A DNA stretch of 64,000 bases from Actinoplanes oblitus (GTDB taxonomy: Bacteria > Actinomycetota > Actinomycetes > Mycobacteriales > Micromonosporaceae): positions 9,557,501 to 9,621,500 of the forward strand of contig NZ_CP126980.1 of the NCBI RefSeq assembly GCF_030252345.1, read 5' to 3'. How positions within the stretch are numbered: position 1 is the first letter of the stretch; each line of letters begins with the position of its first letter. Position numbers and translations under genes: made by a program. The notes beneath the pieces were generated by a model. That model saw only the letters and a program-made list of their open reading frames with translations. It was not told the DNA's origin and made no database searches. Positions 51,520 through 61,226 of the stretch are shown in pieces.

Positions 51520-52779
51520 CTACCGCCGGACGCGCTCGGCTGCCGGTTCCTCCTCGGCCAGCCGCTCCCGGGCGAACAGGCGGATCAGATTGTGGAAGCG
51601 GTACCGGCCGTCGACATGGGCTTGCAGGAGGCTCAGCTCGACGAGTTCGTCGAGGGCGTCCTCGATGCCCTCCGGATCCGCCGGATCGAGGGTGCCCGCG
51701 AGCCGCGCGTCGAAATCCGGTCCGGGCGCCAGCGACAAGCGGCGGAACAACCGCCGCGCCGGTGGGGACAACTGGGTGTACGAGAGGCTGAAGGCGGCAG
51801 CGATCCGCAGGTCCCCGGCGATGAGCTGGTCGAGCCGACGGCGTTCGTCGGACAGCCGGTCGGCCAGATGCCGCAGCGTCCACTGCGGCCGGCTCATCAG
51901 CCGGTTACCGGCGATGCGCAGGGCCAGCGGCAACCGGCCGCACAGGTCGGCCACCTCGGCGACCACGTCCGGTTCCCGGTCGCCGATGATGCGCCGCAGC
52001 AGGGTCGCCGCGTCCCCGGCCGGAAGCTGCGTGAGGTTGAGCCGGTGAACGCCCTCCAGCCCGGCGAGCAACCGGCGACTGGTGATGATCGTCAGAGCGG
52101 GTCCGGAACCGGGTAGCAGGGGCCGGATCTGCGACTCGTCCGCGACGTTGTCGAACACCACGAGCACTCGCCGGCGGTGCAACAGCTCCCGGTACGTACC
52201 GGCCCGGTCGGTCTCGTCGCCCGGGATCTCGTCGTCCCGGACGCCGAGCGCGCTGAGCAGGCGGGCGAGTGTTTCCCCGGCGCCCGCCGGACGGGCGTCC
52301 ATCCCCCGCAGATCGACGAAGAGGGTGCCCCCGGTGAACGCCGTGCCGAGCAGGTGAGCCGCCTGGACAGCCAGCGTCGTCTTGCCCACTCCGGCTGTTC
52401 CGGACACCGTCACCACCGGCGCGGCCACCGGCGCCGGCTCAGCCGCGCTCGCCACCCGGGTCAGCCGAGCCAGCTCCCGGTCACGACCGGTGAAGTCGGG
52501 CACCGGCCGTGGCAGGGCACAGCAGCCGGCCGGTACGCCGGCCGTGCCCTTCGAGCGCCCCGCCCGCGCCGCGGCGAGAAAGCCCGGACGCTCGGTCTCG
52601 GCCAGATCCAGCGCCTCGGCCAGCGCCTGGACGGTACGCCGCTGCGGCGCGACGCTGCGCTCACGTTCCATGTCACTGATCGCGCGGGCGCTGACTCCCG
52701 ACCGCTCCGCCAGTTGCTCCATCGTCAGCCCGGCCGTGTGCCGGTGCTCGCGCAGCCGGCGGCCGAAGGTGTCACTCAT
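51520..52779 (-). CDS. XRE-HTH plus NB-ARC regulator
   Basis: The 419-residue protein has an N-terminal XRE helix-turn-helix (about 1-62, LTMEQLAERSGVSARAISDMER). An NB-ARC ATPase follows with Walker A GTAGVGKT (127-134), Walker B VLVVFDNV, TIITSRR, and GLPLAL-like RLPLALRIAG. A short winged region ends it. The TPR tail often found in this AfsR/SARP-related STAND class is absent, so it may be a truncated type. Probably a transcriptional switch. The target is unknown. Confidence 0.9.
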   Translation of the reverse strand: MSDTFGRRLREHRHTAGLTMEQLAERSGVSARAISDMERERSVAPQRRTVQALAEALDLAETERPGFLAAARAGRSKGTAGVPAGCCALPRPVPDFTGRDRELARLTRVASAAEPAPVAAPVVTVSGTAGVGKTTLAVQAAHLLGTAFTGGTLFVDLRGMDARPAGAGETLARLLSALGVRDDEIPGDETDRAGTYRELLHRRRVLVVFDNVADESQIRPLLPGSGPALTIITSRRLLAGLEGVHRLNLTQLPAGDAATLLRRIIGDREPDVVAEVADLCGRLPLALRIAGNRLMSRPQWTLRHLADRLSDERRRLDQLIAGDLRIAAAFSLSYTQLSPPARRLFRRLSLAPGPDFDARLAGTLDPADPEGIEDALDELVELSLLQAHVDGRYRFHNLIRLFARERLAEEEPAAERVRR

Positions 52780-52962
52780 CGAACAGGCGGGCCGTTCTTC
52801 GCCGGCAGCTCACGGACACTTCGCATCCTCTCGTCTTCGTACCGTCGCACGCTGGCATGGGGCGCCTCCGGCCACCAGGGACGGGCAGTCCCTGGCAGCC
52901 GTTCCTGCCCGGACGTCCGGGCAGGTCACAGCGATCCCGGGGGAACGCCGAGCGCCGGTGGG

Positions 52963-53436
52963 TCAGCCGACGGGCGTGGCGGTGGCGGGGTCGGCGACGG
53001 CCACGATGCCGACCGGTTCGCCGTCGCGTACGAGAAGCGCCCTGGCCGGTGGCGGGGTGCCCGCCGCCTCAGCGACGGCCCACGCGGTGATGCTCTTGCG
53101 CGCGTCAGCGGGCAGTTCGATCCGCTTGCCGGTGCTGGTGACGGTGATGGTTCCCGCCCGCTCCCCGATGGTCACGCACTCGGCTTTGCCGGCGTACTCG
53201 ACGTACCAGGAATCGAAGTCGCACGGCGACGAAAGGCCACCGAACCAACCGTCCTTCTGGCCGGTGGGTGCCGATGTCGTCAGTTCGTCCTCGATGAACT
53301 GGACCTCGACCTGACTGGTGCCGGTGGGTAGCTCGGCGGCGCCGGCCGGCCAGCCCAGCCACAACACGAACGCGGCGACCAGGCCGGTGACGGCGGTGAT
53401 TCCCCAGATCAGGATGGGGCTGAGTCGAGATTTCAT
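52963..53436 (-). CDS. membrane-anchored hypothetical protein
   Basis: The 157-residue protein has one N-terminal transmembrane helix (about 8-30) followed by an external domain with two cysteines (SPCDF and AECVTI) that could form a disulfide. No family is recognised. An ATP-free beta-strand-rich domain is suggested by VEVQFIEDEL and GTITVTSTG. It sits between the XRE-NB-ARC gene and the NarL operon with its own leader. Confidence 0.65.
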   Translation of the reverse strand: MKSRLSPILIWGITAVTGLVAAFVLWLGWPAGAAELPTGTSQVEVQFIEDELTTSAPTGQKDGWFGGLSSPCDFDSWYVEYAGKAECVTIGERAGTITVTSTGKRIELPADARKSITAWAVAEAAGTPPPARALLVRDGEPVGIVAVADPATATPVG

Positions 53437-53558
53437 CAGGTCCTTCTTTCTACCGAGGGGTGGATGCGACGCACCGATTCAGCCCATGGGGTATCGCAGG
53501 CGCTGATCGCGTAGGAAAGGGAAATGCCCGGCCGGCACCTGCCGGCGCGGTGGATGAG

Positions 53559-54209
53559 TCAGACGAGGCCGTGGGTGTGTGCCCAGATCACCGCTTGGAC
53601 GCGGTCACGGGCACCCAGTTTGGCCAGGACTCGGCCGATATGGGTCTTGACCGTGGACTCGGACAGGAACAGCTCTCCGGCGATCTCCGCGTTGGAGAGC
53701 CCCCGGCCGATGGCGACGAGTACCTCGCGCTCCCGGCTGGTCAGGTCGTCGAGCAGGCTGGTACCGCCGGCGGCGGGGATCCGGCCGCCCTGGTAGTGGT
53801 CGAGCAGGGCGCGGGTGATCCGAGGTGAGACGACCGCCTCTCCGCCGGCGACCGTCCGGACGGCCTTGACCAGGTCGGCGGACGGGGCGTCCTTGAGCAG
53901 GAAGCCGCTGGCTCCCGCGCGGAGGCCGTTGAAGGCGTACTCGTCGAGGTCGAAGGTGGTGAGGATGAGTACGCGGGTGCCGGGGCAGTTCGCGACGATG
54001 TCGCGGGTCGCCTCGATACCGTCCAGGATCGGCATGCGGACGTCCATCAAGACGACGTCGGGACGCAGGTCGCGGGCGAGCAGCGCACCGGCACGGCCGT
54101 CGCCCGCCTCGCCGACGATGCGCAGGCCGGGTGCCGTACCGAGGACCATGGCCATGCCTTCGCGGAGCAGTTCCTGGTCGTCCACGAGCAGCAGGGTTAT
54201 CTCAGTCAT
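53559..54209 (-). CDS. NarL/LuxR-family response regulator
   Basis: The 216-residue regulator has a receiver domain (LLVDDQELLREG, phospho-acceptor in VVLMDVRMPI, K in LLKDAPSADLV) and a LuxR helix-turn-helix (TSREREVLVAIGRGLSNAEIAGELFLSESTVKTHIGRVLAKLG). The start overlaps the kinase stop by eight bases. The ABC exporter genes precede the kinase in the same direction. Confidence 0.95.
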   Translation of the reverse strand: MTEITLLLVDDQELLREGMAMVLGTAPGLRIVGEAGDGRAGALLARDLRPDVVLMDVRMPILDGIEATRDIVANCPGTRVLILTTFDLDEYAFNGLRAGASGFLLKDAPSADLVKAVRTVAGGEAVVSPRITRALLDHYQGGRIPAAGGTSLLDDLTSREREVLVAIGRGLSNAEIAGELFLSESTVKTHIGRVLAKLGARDRVQAVIWAHTHGLV

Positions 54210-55341
54210 CGGTGTCCTCGGTCTGGTGGGGAAGGCTGACCCGGACGGCCCAGCCGACCGGCTGAGGGCCGGCTTCGACGGTGCCGCCGTAGAGAGCCGC
54301 CCGTTCCCGCATCGCGATCAGGCCTTGTTCGCTGCCGACCGACGGCACCGGTGCGGTGCCGCGGCCGTCGTCGACGATCGCGATCCGGATCGGGTCGGCG
54401 CTGTAGTCGAGGTCGGCGAGGACCTCGGTCGGGTGATCCGCGTAGCGCAAGGCGTTGGTCAGCGCCTCCTGCACGATGCGGAACACCACCCGCCGCAGGC
54501 CCGGTGAGGCGGGGTCCGGTCCTCGGCGCCGCAGGGTGACCGGCAGGCCGGCGATCCGGAACGTCTCGATCAGGGTCTCCAGGTCGCCGGAAACGTCGGG
54601 GCTGCCGTCGTGCAGGACGCCGAGCAGCCGGCGCATGTCCTTCATCGCTTCCCGGCCCAGGTCCGCGGCGCGCTCCACGGCCTTGCGGGAGCGCTGCGGG
54701 TCGGTGTCGGCGACCGCTGTCGCGCCGTCGGCGAGCCGCACCATGATGGTCAGGTTGTGGGCGACGATGTCGTGCAGGTCGCGGGCGATCCGGGCGCGTT
54801 CCCGGGCCGCCGCCAGCAGACCCTCCTGCTCCTTCTCCCGGGCGAGCCGGGCCGCCCGGTCGAGCAGCCCCTGCACGTACCGGCGGCGGGTGGCGACGGT
54901 CGAGCCGATCAACACCGCGCCCACCACTGTGACGCCGTAGAAGAAGATGAAGGTGCCCAGACCGTCACGGCCGGACCGGTGCACCGTCTCGGCCCCCAGC
55001 ACGGCGAGCGAGCCGAGGGTGCCGGCCGTCGCCTCCGGCAACGACCGCTGTGCCGCCAGCGAGTACATCGCCACCCCGAACGCCGCCACCAGGGAGACTT
55101 CGGTCGCGGCGTCACCGGCGACCGTCACCGCCAGCACCCACCACGGCCGTGACCGCCGCCAGATCAGCGACAGCGCCACCACCGCGTCGACCGCCACGTT
55201 CCACCAGTCGATCCGGCCGGGACCCCACAGCAGCACGTCGCTGCCGAGCCCGGTCAGGAAGCAGAACGCGACGACGAAGCCGGTACCCAGCCGGGGATGA
55301 CGCGTCCAGAACGCCCGTACCGTGCCCGCCCCGGCCTCCAT
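54202..55341 (-). CDS. NarL-type sensor histidine kinase
   Basis: The 379-residue kinase has about four membrane helices in the first 150 residues, then the dimerisation helix with IARDLHDIVAHNL and an HATPase (EALTNALRYA, DDGRG, GLIAMRERAALYG). Its start is three bases after the ABC permease stop, so it shares the exporter operon. The pair probably senses an envelope signal and controls the exporter. Confidence 0.93.
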   Translation of the reverse strand: MEAGAGTVRAFWTRHPRLGTGFVVAFCFLTGLGSDVLLWGPGRIDWWNVAVDAVVALSLIWRRSRPWWVLAVTVAGDAATEVSLVAAFGVAMYSLAAQRSLPEATAGTLGSLAVLGAETVHRSGRDGLGTFIFFYGVTVVGAVLIGSTVATRRRYVQGLLDRAARLAREKEQEGLLAAARERARIARDLHDIVAHNLTIMVRLADGATAVADTDPQRSRKAVERAADLGREAMKDMRRLLGVLHDGSPDVSGDLETLIETFRIAGLPVTLRRRGPDPASPGLRRVVFRIVQEALTNALRYADHPTEVLADLDYSADPIRIAIVDDGRGTAPVPSVGSEQGLIAMRERAALYGGTVEAGPQPVGWAVRVSLPHQTEDTDD

Positions 55342-55344
55342 CCC

Positions 55345-56112
55345 TCACGCGTCCCGGCGAACCAGGGCGAGGGCGCCGAGCGTGGCCGGGACCGCCAGCC
55401 ACGCGACGACGACGGGCAGGGCACGGGAGAACGGATCGGTCACCACCTGCGACGCGGCGGCGGAGAACGCCAGGCCGGTCAGGTCGAACCGCACCCAGAT
55501 GTCGAGCACGGCCAACACCAATCTCAGCAGTAGGAGGACACCCAGCGTGAGGCCGACACCGGCCGCCGTGTTGCGCACCAACAGCGTGACGGCGTACGCG
55601 AACAGCCCCACCAGCACGCAGTATCCGATCTGGCCGGCCAGCAGGCTCAGTACTGTGCCGAACGGCACGTCGGCCAACTTCGCCCGGCTCAGCAGCGGGA
55701 CGGCCGCCGCGTACCCCAGCCCCAGCGACACGGTGGCCAGCAGGGCCGAGGCCGCCGCGACCACCAGTGCCTTCGCGGCTATCACCCGGAGCCGGCGCGG
55801 CACGGCCACGAACGTCACCCGGATCGCGCCCCCGCTGAACTCCGAGCCGAGCACGAGCACCCCCAGGACCAGGACCGGGATCTGCAGGACGGCCGTAGCC
55901 CAGGAGAAGACGTCGGTAGCGGCATCCCGCGCGGTCAGGCCCTCGGCGAACGCCGAGTCGGTGTAGGCCGCCCCGGCCAGGGCGGCACCCCCGACGGCAA
56001 GGATCACCGCGGCCAGAGCGCAGGCCCGGAAGGAGCGCAGCGTGCGCACCTTCAGCCATTCGGCCGCGAAGAGGTGCGACAGATCAGGGCGTACGGCCGT
56101 GTCGGTGTTCAC
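55345..56112 (-). CDS. ABC transporter permease
   Basis: The 255-residue membrane protein has about six helices (for example CALAAVILAVGGAALAGAAY and IAAKALVVAAASALLATVSLGLGYAA) in an ABC-2 pattern with a conserved cytoplasmic RAAKAL-like segment. It overlaps the ATPase gene by four bases and is followed three bases later by the kinase gene. It is the membrane subunit of the exporter. The substrate is unknown, perhaps a peptide or antibiotic. Confidence 0.85.
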   Translation of the reverse strand: MNTDTAVRPDLSHLFAAEWLKVRTLRSFRACALAAVILAVGGAALAGAAYTDSAFAEGLTARDAATDVFSWATAVLQIPVLVLGVLVLGSEFSGGAIRVTFVAVPRRLRVIAAKALVVAAASALLATVSLGLGYAAAVPLLSRAKLADVPFGTVLSLLAGQIGYCVLVGLFAYAVTLLVRNTAAGVGLTLGVLLLLRLVLAVLDIWVRFDLTGLAFSAAASQVVTDPFSRALPVVVAWLAVPATLGALALVRRDA

Positions 56113-57023
56113 TGCGGGAGCCTTTCCGCGAGGTGGCGGGCGTGGTTCTGGGTCAGGGCGAGGTACGCGTCTTCCAGCGAGGCGGCGACTGTCACGTTCT
56201 CCAGCAGCAGGATGCCCGAGCGTTGCGCCAGCGCGGCGACGTCCCCGGCGGCCATCCCGGTGACCTCCAGGGTGCCGTCCGGGCGCCGGGCGACAGCCGA
56301 GCCGTGCTCGCGCAGCAACCTCTCCAGTTCCGCCGGCCGGTCGGTACGGGTGTGCACCGTCCTCGTCGCGTTACGCGAGATCAACTCGGCGACCGGGGCA
56401 TCCGCGAGAACCCGTCCCCGGCCGAGCACGATGAGCCGGTCGGCGGTCTGCGCCAGCTCGCCCATCAGGTGGCTGGAGACCAGTACCGCACGTCCTTCCC
56501 GGGCCAGCGACCGCAGGAGTGACCGGATCCAGATGATCCCGTCCGGGTCCATGCCGTTCGCCGGCTCGTCGAGCAGCAACGCCGCCGGATCGCCCAGCAG
56601 GGCCGCGGCCAGGCCCAGCCGCTGACGCATGCCCAGCGAGTACCCGCCCACGCGCCGCCCGCCCACGTCGCCCAGCCCGACCATCTCGAGCAGCTCGTCC
56701 GCGCGGCGGGCGGCGATGCCGTGCGTACGGGCCAGGACCCGCAGGTGGTCGCGCCCGCTGCGGCCCGGATGGATCGCCTCCACATCGAGCAGCGCACCGA
56801 CCGACCGCAACGGCGCGTCCAGATCCTGATACGGCCGGCCGTCGATCAGGCACTGGCCGGACGTCGGCCGGTCCAGCCCCACCATCATGCGCATCGTCGT
56901 GGACTTGCCCGCGCCGTTCGGGCCGATGAACCCATTGATGACACCCGGCTCCAGTCGAAACGACACGTTCTCGACCGCGGCGACAGCGCCGTAGGTCTTG
57001 GTCAGTTCACGCACTTCGATCAC
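56109..57023 (-). CDS. ABC transporter ATP-binding protein
   Basis: The 304-residue ATPase has Walker A GPNGAGKS (about 40-47), an unusual signature YSLGM in place of LSGG, Walker B LLLDEPANGMDP and a switch H in SSH. This is the pattern of bacitracin- or daunorubicin-type exporter ATPases. The GTG start has no strong ribosome site. A 24-bp perfect palindrome lies 55 to 78 bases upstream. First gene of the ABC-permease-kinase-regulator operon. Confidence 0.92.
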   Translation of the reverse strand: MIEVRELTKTYGAVAAVENVSFRLEPGVINGFIGPNGAGKSTTMRMMVGLDRPTSGQCLIDGRPYQDLDAPLRSVGALLDVEAIHPGRSGRDHLRVLARTHGIAARRADELLEMVGLGDVGGRRVGGYSLGMRQRLGLAAALLGDPAALLLDEPANGMDPDGIIWIRSLLRSLAREGRAVLVSSHLMGELAQTADRLIVLGRGRVLADAPVAELISRNATRTVHTRTDRPAELERLLREHGSAVARRPDGTLEVTGMAAGDVAALAQRSGILLLENVTVAASLEDAYLALTQNHARHLAERLPQ

Positions 57024-57077
57024 GGGAACGACGCTACGGACGCCACGGCCTCCGGCCATCCGACCACGGTGCCCTCC

Positions 57078-57101
57078 GCCGTGGTACCGCGGTACCACGG
57101 C
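57078..57101. promoter_or_regulatory. 24-bp perfect palindrome upstream of the exporter operon
   Basis: The left half is GCCGTGGTACCG (57078-57089) and the right half its exact reverse complement. The palindrome sits between the MerR gene stop (57122) and the ABC ATPase start (57023), both on the minus strand. It may be an operator for the exporter operon or the terminator of the MerR gene. It has no loop, so an operator or both is favoured. Confidence 0.6.
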
Positions 57102-57121
57102 GCCGTGGTGTGCGGCCGCTG

Positions 57122-57928
57122 TCAACCGGCACGGCGGATCGGCGCGCTGAACTCGACGCCGCCGTCGCGGACCGTATGACGCAGCCGCGCGACGTCCGGA
57201 AAGGCCCCGTCGATCGGATGGGCGAGCAACCGGCCGACAGCTGTGCAGTACTTCGCCATGGAGTTGCGACCCGGCATCGCGATGAACAGTTCCTCGCCGG
57301 GGCCGCACTCCAGCACCTCGGCGTCCGAGGGCAGGGCCGGCACCGTCGCCGCGTTGCCCGCGACCGCGATCCGCACCAGCCAGAACGGCCCCTCACCGGC
57401 GAGCGCGGCGCCGGGGGCGAGCACCCGCCAGGGCGGACCCACCGGCGTCGCGCCGCACGACTCCACCGCCTCGATCAGGTCCTCGGCGGCGGCTTCCAGG
57501 ACCGCCTCGGTCCGGTCCCACTCCTGCCGGTCACGCCCGAGCGGGGTGACCGGCGCCGGCTTGGACACCACGGTCATCGCCGGCACCCGACGCAGAGACG
57601 GCTCCGGCGGTGCCGCCAAGAGGTCCCGGGCGGTCCGGATGGCCTCGTCCTGTTCCTCGCGCTGCCGCCGGATCCGAGCGGTGTGCTCGCGCAGCAGAGC
57701 GGATGCCACGTCCGGTTCGCCGAGCGCGCTCCTGACCTGCTTGACGCCGAGCCCGGCCTGCCGGAGAACCGTGATCAGCATGGCCTCCTCGATCTGGGCG
57801 AAGGTGTACGAGCGGTAGCCGGTCCGCTCGTCGGTCCGGGCCGGTACGAGCAGCCCCTCGGCGTGGTAGTACCGCAGCGTCTGCGCGGAGAGGTGCGCCA
57901 TCTCGCTGAAGTCTTTGATCGACAACAT
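57122..57928 (-). CDS. MerR-family transcriptional regulator
   Basis: The 268-residue regulator starts with a MerR helix-turn-helix (MLSIKDFSEMAHLSAQTLRYYHAEGLL) and dimerisation helix (about 75-110). It then has a GyrI-like/effector-binding C-terminal domain (LVRIAVAGNAATVPALP ... EELFIAMPG), as in BmrR-type multidrug regulators. The ATG at 57928 follows GGGAG. A dyad lies upstream and an exporter operon downstream, so it may sense a toxic compound and induce its efflux. Confidence 0.92.
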   Translation of the reverse strand: MLSIKDFSEMAHLSAQTLRYYHAEGLLVPARTDERTGYRSYTFAQIEEAMLITVLRQAGLGVKQVRSALGEPDVASALLREHTARIRRQREEQDEAIRTARDLLAAPPEPSLRRVPAMTVVSKPAPVTPLGRDRQEWDRTEAVLEAAAEDLIEAVESCGATPVGPPWRVLAPGAALAGEGPFWLVRIAVAGNAATVPALPSDAEVLECGPGEELFIAMPGRNSMAKYCTAVGRLLAHPIDGAFPDVARLRHTVRDGGVEFSAPIRRAG

Positions 57929-57943
57929 GTCTCCCAGGGTGAT

Positions 57944-57962
57944 CCTTGCCGTGGCCACAAGG
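57944..57962. promoter_or_regulatory. candidate MerR operator
   Basis: CCTTG (57944-57948) and CAAGG (57958-57962) face each other around a GCCGTGGCC-like centre of nine bases, with a TTGACC -35-like hexamer adjoining on the minus strand. The dyad starts 16 bases upstream of the MerR gene start and fits the promoter-spacer palindromes used by MerR proteins. Confidence 0.5.
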
Positions 57963-57993
57963 TCAAGCCGGCGGAACGCGTCCCGCCCCGAGC

Positions 57994-60465
57994 TCACTCC
58001 TTGACGCCGAGGTGCTCCAGCGGCGGCGTACGCAGCAGGCGGCCGATCGGCAGGATCGTGGTGGTCAGCGCCAGCAGCGCGGTACCGCCGACCACCGTGA
58101 CCAGTCCCAGCGGGGGCACGTACGGGATGAGGTTGCCGGTCAGCGCGCGGACCACAGCGACGAGGGTGAGTGCGGCGACGGTCCCGCCGATCACCAGAGC
58201 CACGCCGAGCAGACCGGCCTGTTCGGCGTGCACCATCCGGCGGGCCTGCCGGTGTGTCACCCCGACGATCCGCAGCAGGGCCAGTTCGCGGTGCCGGGCC
58301 AGTGCGGCCATCACCATGGTGTTGGCCACCGCCAGGACGGCGTAGCCGGCCATCACACCGACGAGCAGTTTGTTGAGCCACGCGGTGAGGGCGAGGTCGG
58401 TGGCGAGCCGGCCGCCGCGCCGGTCGGTGCCGGCCAGCGTGGCCGCCGGGCCGAGGGTGGCGAGGCGTGGATCCGGGACGGCACCGGGAGCGAGCCTCAC
58501 GAGCACCTCGTCGTCGGTATCACGGGCGGTGTGGCCGGTGACCACGTCGTGCGGCAGCACGATGTCACCGAAGCCGAGCCCGCGGCCGTAGATCGCGGCC
58601 ACCCGCAGCGTGACCGGGGTGCCGTCACCCAGCCACAGTGACACCTGCTCGCCCAGGTCCCAGCCCTGACTCGCCGCGCGTACCCCGGAGACGGCCATCG
58701 CCCGGCCGTGCAGGTCCGCCAGGTCGCCGTCGCCGACTGCGAGATCGAAGGCGGACACGTCGTCCACGGCCAGCGCCGACACCGTCTCGGCGTCTCCGCC
58801 GAAGACCTTGACGACAACTGACGTACGCCGGACCGCGGTGGCCGACCGCACGCCGGGCAGCTCGCGGGCCTTCGCCGCCGTGGTGGGCGCGAGCCCGGCC
58901 GGTGAGCTCAGCACCCAGGGGGCGAGCAGGCCGTCCCGGGCCTGGACGAGTGCGCTGCGCTCGATGTTGTCCTGAAGGAACCAGACCGAGCCGCCGAAGC
59001 CGACCGCGAGCACGAGCCCGGTCAGCACGGTGGCCGTTCCACCGGCGTTGGCCCTCAGATTCGCGACGGCCAGGTGTCCTCCGGCACCCCAGATCCGCGG
59101 CCACAGCGGCTGGAGCATCCGGGTCGCCACCCGGTTGATCCAGGGGGCCAGCAGTGCCACCGCCGTGACGTACAGGTAGAGCATGCCGATCGCACCGGTG
59201 AGGGCGACCTGGCCGCCGGTGCCGACCGTGACGGTGCTGGAACCCACCGCGCCGGCCAGTGCGATCAGACCGCTGATCAGCCGCACCCGGCCGCTACCGC
59301 CCGGCTCGACGGCGACCTCCCCGAGAGCCTCGACCGGGCGGATCGCGGTGACCCGGCGCGCCGCGAGCAGCGCCGCCAGAACGGCGGTCAGGATCGTGGT
59401 CAGGGTGACGGCCGCCGCCGACAGGAAACCGGGCGCCGGCGGGAAGCCGTCCGGCAGGAGGCCCCGCGTGGTCAGTTCATCCCGCACCCAGCGGGACGCG
59501 AGCAGGCCGGCCGGCACACCGAGCGTGGCACCGCCGGCGCCGATCAGCGCCGCTTCGGTCATCACCATCCGGCGGACCTGGGCCGGCGTGGCGGCGATGG
59601 CGCGCAGCAGGGCGAAGTCGCGGCGTCGGTGGCGGACGGAGAGGCCCACCGTGCCGGCGACCACGAAGACCACCAGCAGCACGACGTAACCGCCGAACGA
59701 GCCGCCGATCCGCACCAGCAGGCCGGCGGCTGCCGTGTCGTCGGTGCGTTCGAGCCGGCCGCGGGCGGCGCCCGCGTACACCTCGGCGCCGGCTTCGGCG
59801 GCCAGCCGGTCGACTGCGGCGTGGTCGGCCCCGGGCGCCAGCATGATGCCGATGGCATCGACACGGTCCCGGCGCGGGGCGAGCGCCGCTGCCCGGCGTT
59901 CGGTGAAGAACACCTGTGCCGTCTCGGTCTCCACGATGCCGCTGATCCGGTAGCTGGCGGCGACACCACCGATCACCAGATGGGTACGGGCGCCCGGCGG
60001 TGAGCCCGCGGCGGTGCCGGCGTCGAGGACGACCTCGTCATCCCGCCCCGGCGGCTTGCCGGCGGCGATGCGGTACGGCGCGAGCGCGGCACTGCCCCAC
60101 CCGTGGCCGATGACCGGACCGGCCGCGGTGAGCAGCGGAATGGTGCGGTCGGCGACGGCTGCTGACACGCCCGGCACCCGTTGCAGGCGCTGCGCCAAGC
60201 CGGCGGCGAGCGTGCCGCCCTCGGGCAGAGCCACCCGGCTGGTCAGCCTGCTCCCGTCGAAGTCCCTGCTGGTCAAGGTCAGTTCGGGACGGGCCACTAC
60301 CAGGTCGGCCGCGGCATAACGCCGCGGCTCCGGCCGGTGGAGCAGGCCGGACTCGACGAGCACGGCCATCGAGGCGAGGATCGTCGCGCCGACGGTGAGG
60401 GCGAGGAAGGTGGCCAGTGCGGATCCGGGGCGGTGCCGCAGCATCCGCAGGGCAAGCCTGATCAT
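57994..60465 (-). CDS. FtsX/MacB-type ABC permease
   Basis: The 823-residue membrane protein has an N-terminal helix, a large extracytoplasmic domain, and a set of about three helices, then repeats this plan, giving eight to ten helices. This is the FtsX-like double architecture of MacB-type export permeases. The ATG overlaps the ATPase stop by four bases. It likely moves a peptide or lipid-like compound using the ATPase at 60462. Convergent with none; a MerR gene follows. Confidence 0.88.
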   Translation of the reverse strand: MIRLALRMLRHRPGSALATFLALTVGATILASMAVLVESGLLHRPEPRRYAAADLVVARPELTLTSRDFDGSRLTSRVALPEGGTLAAGLAQRLQRVPGVSAAVADRTIPLLTAAGPVIGHGWGSAALAPYRIAAGKPPGRDDEVVLDAGTAAGSPPGARTHLVIGGVAASYRISGIVETETAQVFFTERRAAALAPRRDRVDAIGIMLAPGADHAAVDRLAAEAGAEVYAGAARGRLERTDDTAAAGLLVRIGGSFGGYVVLLVVFVVAGTVGLSVRHRRRDFALLRAIAATPAQVRRMVMTEAALIGAGGATLGVPAGLLASRWVRDELTTRGLLPDGFPPAPGFLSAAAVTLTTILTAVLAALLAARRVTAIRPVEALGEVAVEPGGSGRVRLISGLIALAGAVGSSTVTVGTGGQVALTGAIGMLYLYVTAVALLAPWINRVATRMLQPLWPRIWGAGGHLAVANLRANAGGTATVLTGLVLAVGFGGSVWFLQDNIERSALVQARDGLLAPWVLSSPAGLAPTTAAKARELPGVRSATAVRRTSVVVKVFGGDAETVSALAVDDVSAFDLAVGDGDLADLHGRAMAVSGVRAASQGWDLGEQVSLWLGDGTPVTLRVAAIYGRGLGFGDIVLPHDVVTGHTARDTDDEVLVRLAPGAVPDPRLATLGPAATLAGTDRRGGRLATDLALTAWLNKLLVGVMAGYAVLAVANTMVMAALARHRELALLRIVGVTHRQARRMVHAEQAGLLGVALVIGGTVAALTLVAVVRALTGNLIPYVPPLGLVTVVGGTALLALTTTILPIGRLLRTPPLEHLGVKE

Positions 60466-61226
60466 CGGATGGCTCCCCGGCGGTCCAGCGCGGTCAGCTG
60501 CTCGACGATGCGGGCCACGCCGAGCTGTGGTGTGTCGGACACGATCCGGCCGTCCGCGAGGACCAGGACGCGATCGGCGTACGAGGCGGCGACCGGGTCG
60601 TGGGTGACCATCACCACCGTCTGCCCGTGCTCGTCGACCACCGCCCGCAGCAGGGCGAGCACCTGCGCCGCGGTGTTGCTGTCGAGTGCGCCGGTGGGTT
60701 CGTCGCAGAAGATCACGTCGGGCCGGGCGGCCAGCGCCCGGGCGATCGCCACTCGCTGCTGCTGGCCACCGGACAGCTCCGCGGGCCGGTGACGCAGTCG
60801 CTCGGCCAGTCCGACCCGCTCGACCACGTAGGCGAGCCAGGCCGGGTCGGGGTGTGCGCCGGCGAGTCGCAGCGGGAGCACGATGTTCTCCGCCACGGAG
60901 AGCGCGCCGATCAGGTTGAACGCCTGGAAGACGAAGCCGATCCGGTCCCGCCGCAGCTCGGTGCGCCGGGTCTCGCTCATCCGGGAGATCTCGATGTCGC
61001 CGATCCAGACCTGACCGTCGCTGGGCCGGTCGAGGCCCGCGGCACACTGGAGCAGCGTGCTCTTGCCGGATCCGGACGGGCCCATCACCGCCACGAACGT
61101 GCCGCTGCCGAACGTGGCGTCGACGCCGGCCAGGGCGGTCACCGCCGCGGAGCCGCCACGGTACGTACGGGTAAGCTTCTCGACCCGGACCGCTGCGCGA
61201 CTTCGCTGGTCAAGATGGACCGTCAT
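60462..61226 (-). CDS. MacB-type ABC ATP-binding protein
   Basis: The 254-residue ATPase has Walker A GPSGSGKS (about 50-57), signature LSGGQQQR, Walker B VIFCDEPTGALD and H in VTHD. The LSGGQQQRVAIARAL plus DEPTGALDSNT pair is the MacB/LolD group that works with FtsX-like permeases. The ATG at 61226 follows GGAGG, and the upstream extension lacks family features. An 18-bp element, also found upstream of the kinase at 63207, lies 95 to 112 bases upstream. Confidence 0.95.
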   Translation of the reverse strand: MTVHLDQRSRAAVRVEKLTRTYRGGSAAVTALAGVDATFGSGTFVAVMGPSGSGKSTLLQCAAGLDRPSDGQVWIGDIEISRMSETRRTELRRDRIGFVFQAFNLIGALSVAENIVLPLRLAGAHPDPAWLAYVVERVGLAERLRHRPAELSGGQQQRVAIARALAARPDVIFCDEPTGALDSNTAAQVLALLRAVVDEHGQTVVMVTHDPVAASYADRVLVLADGRIVSDTPQLGVARIVEQLTALDRRGAIR

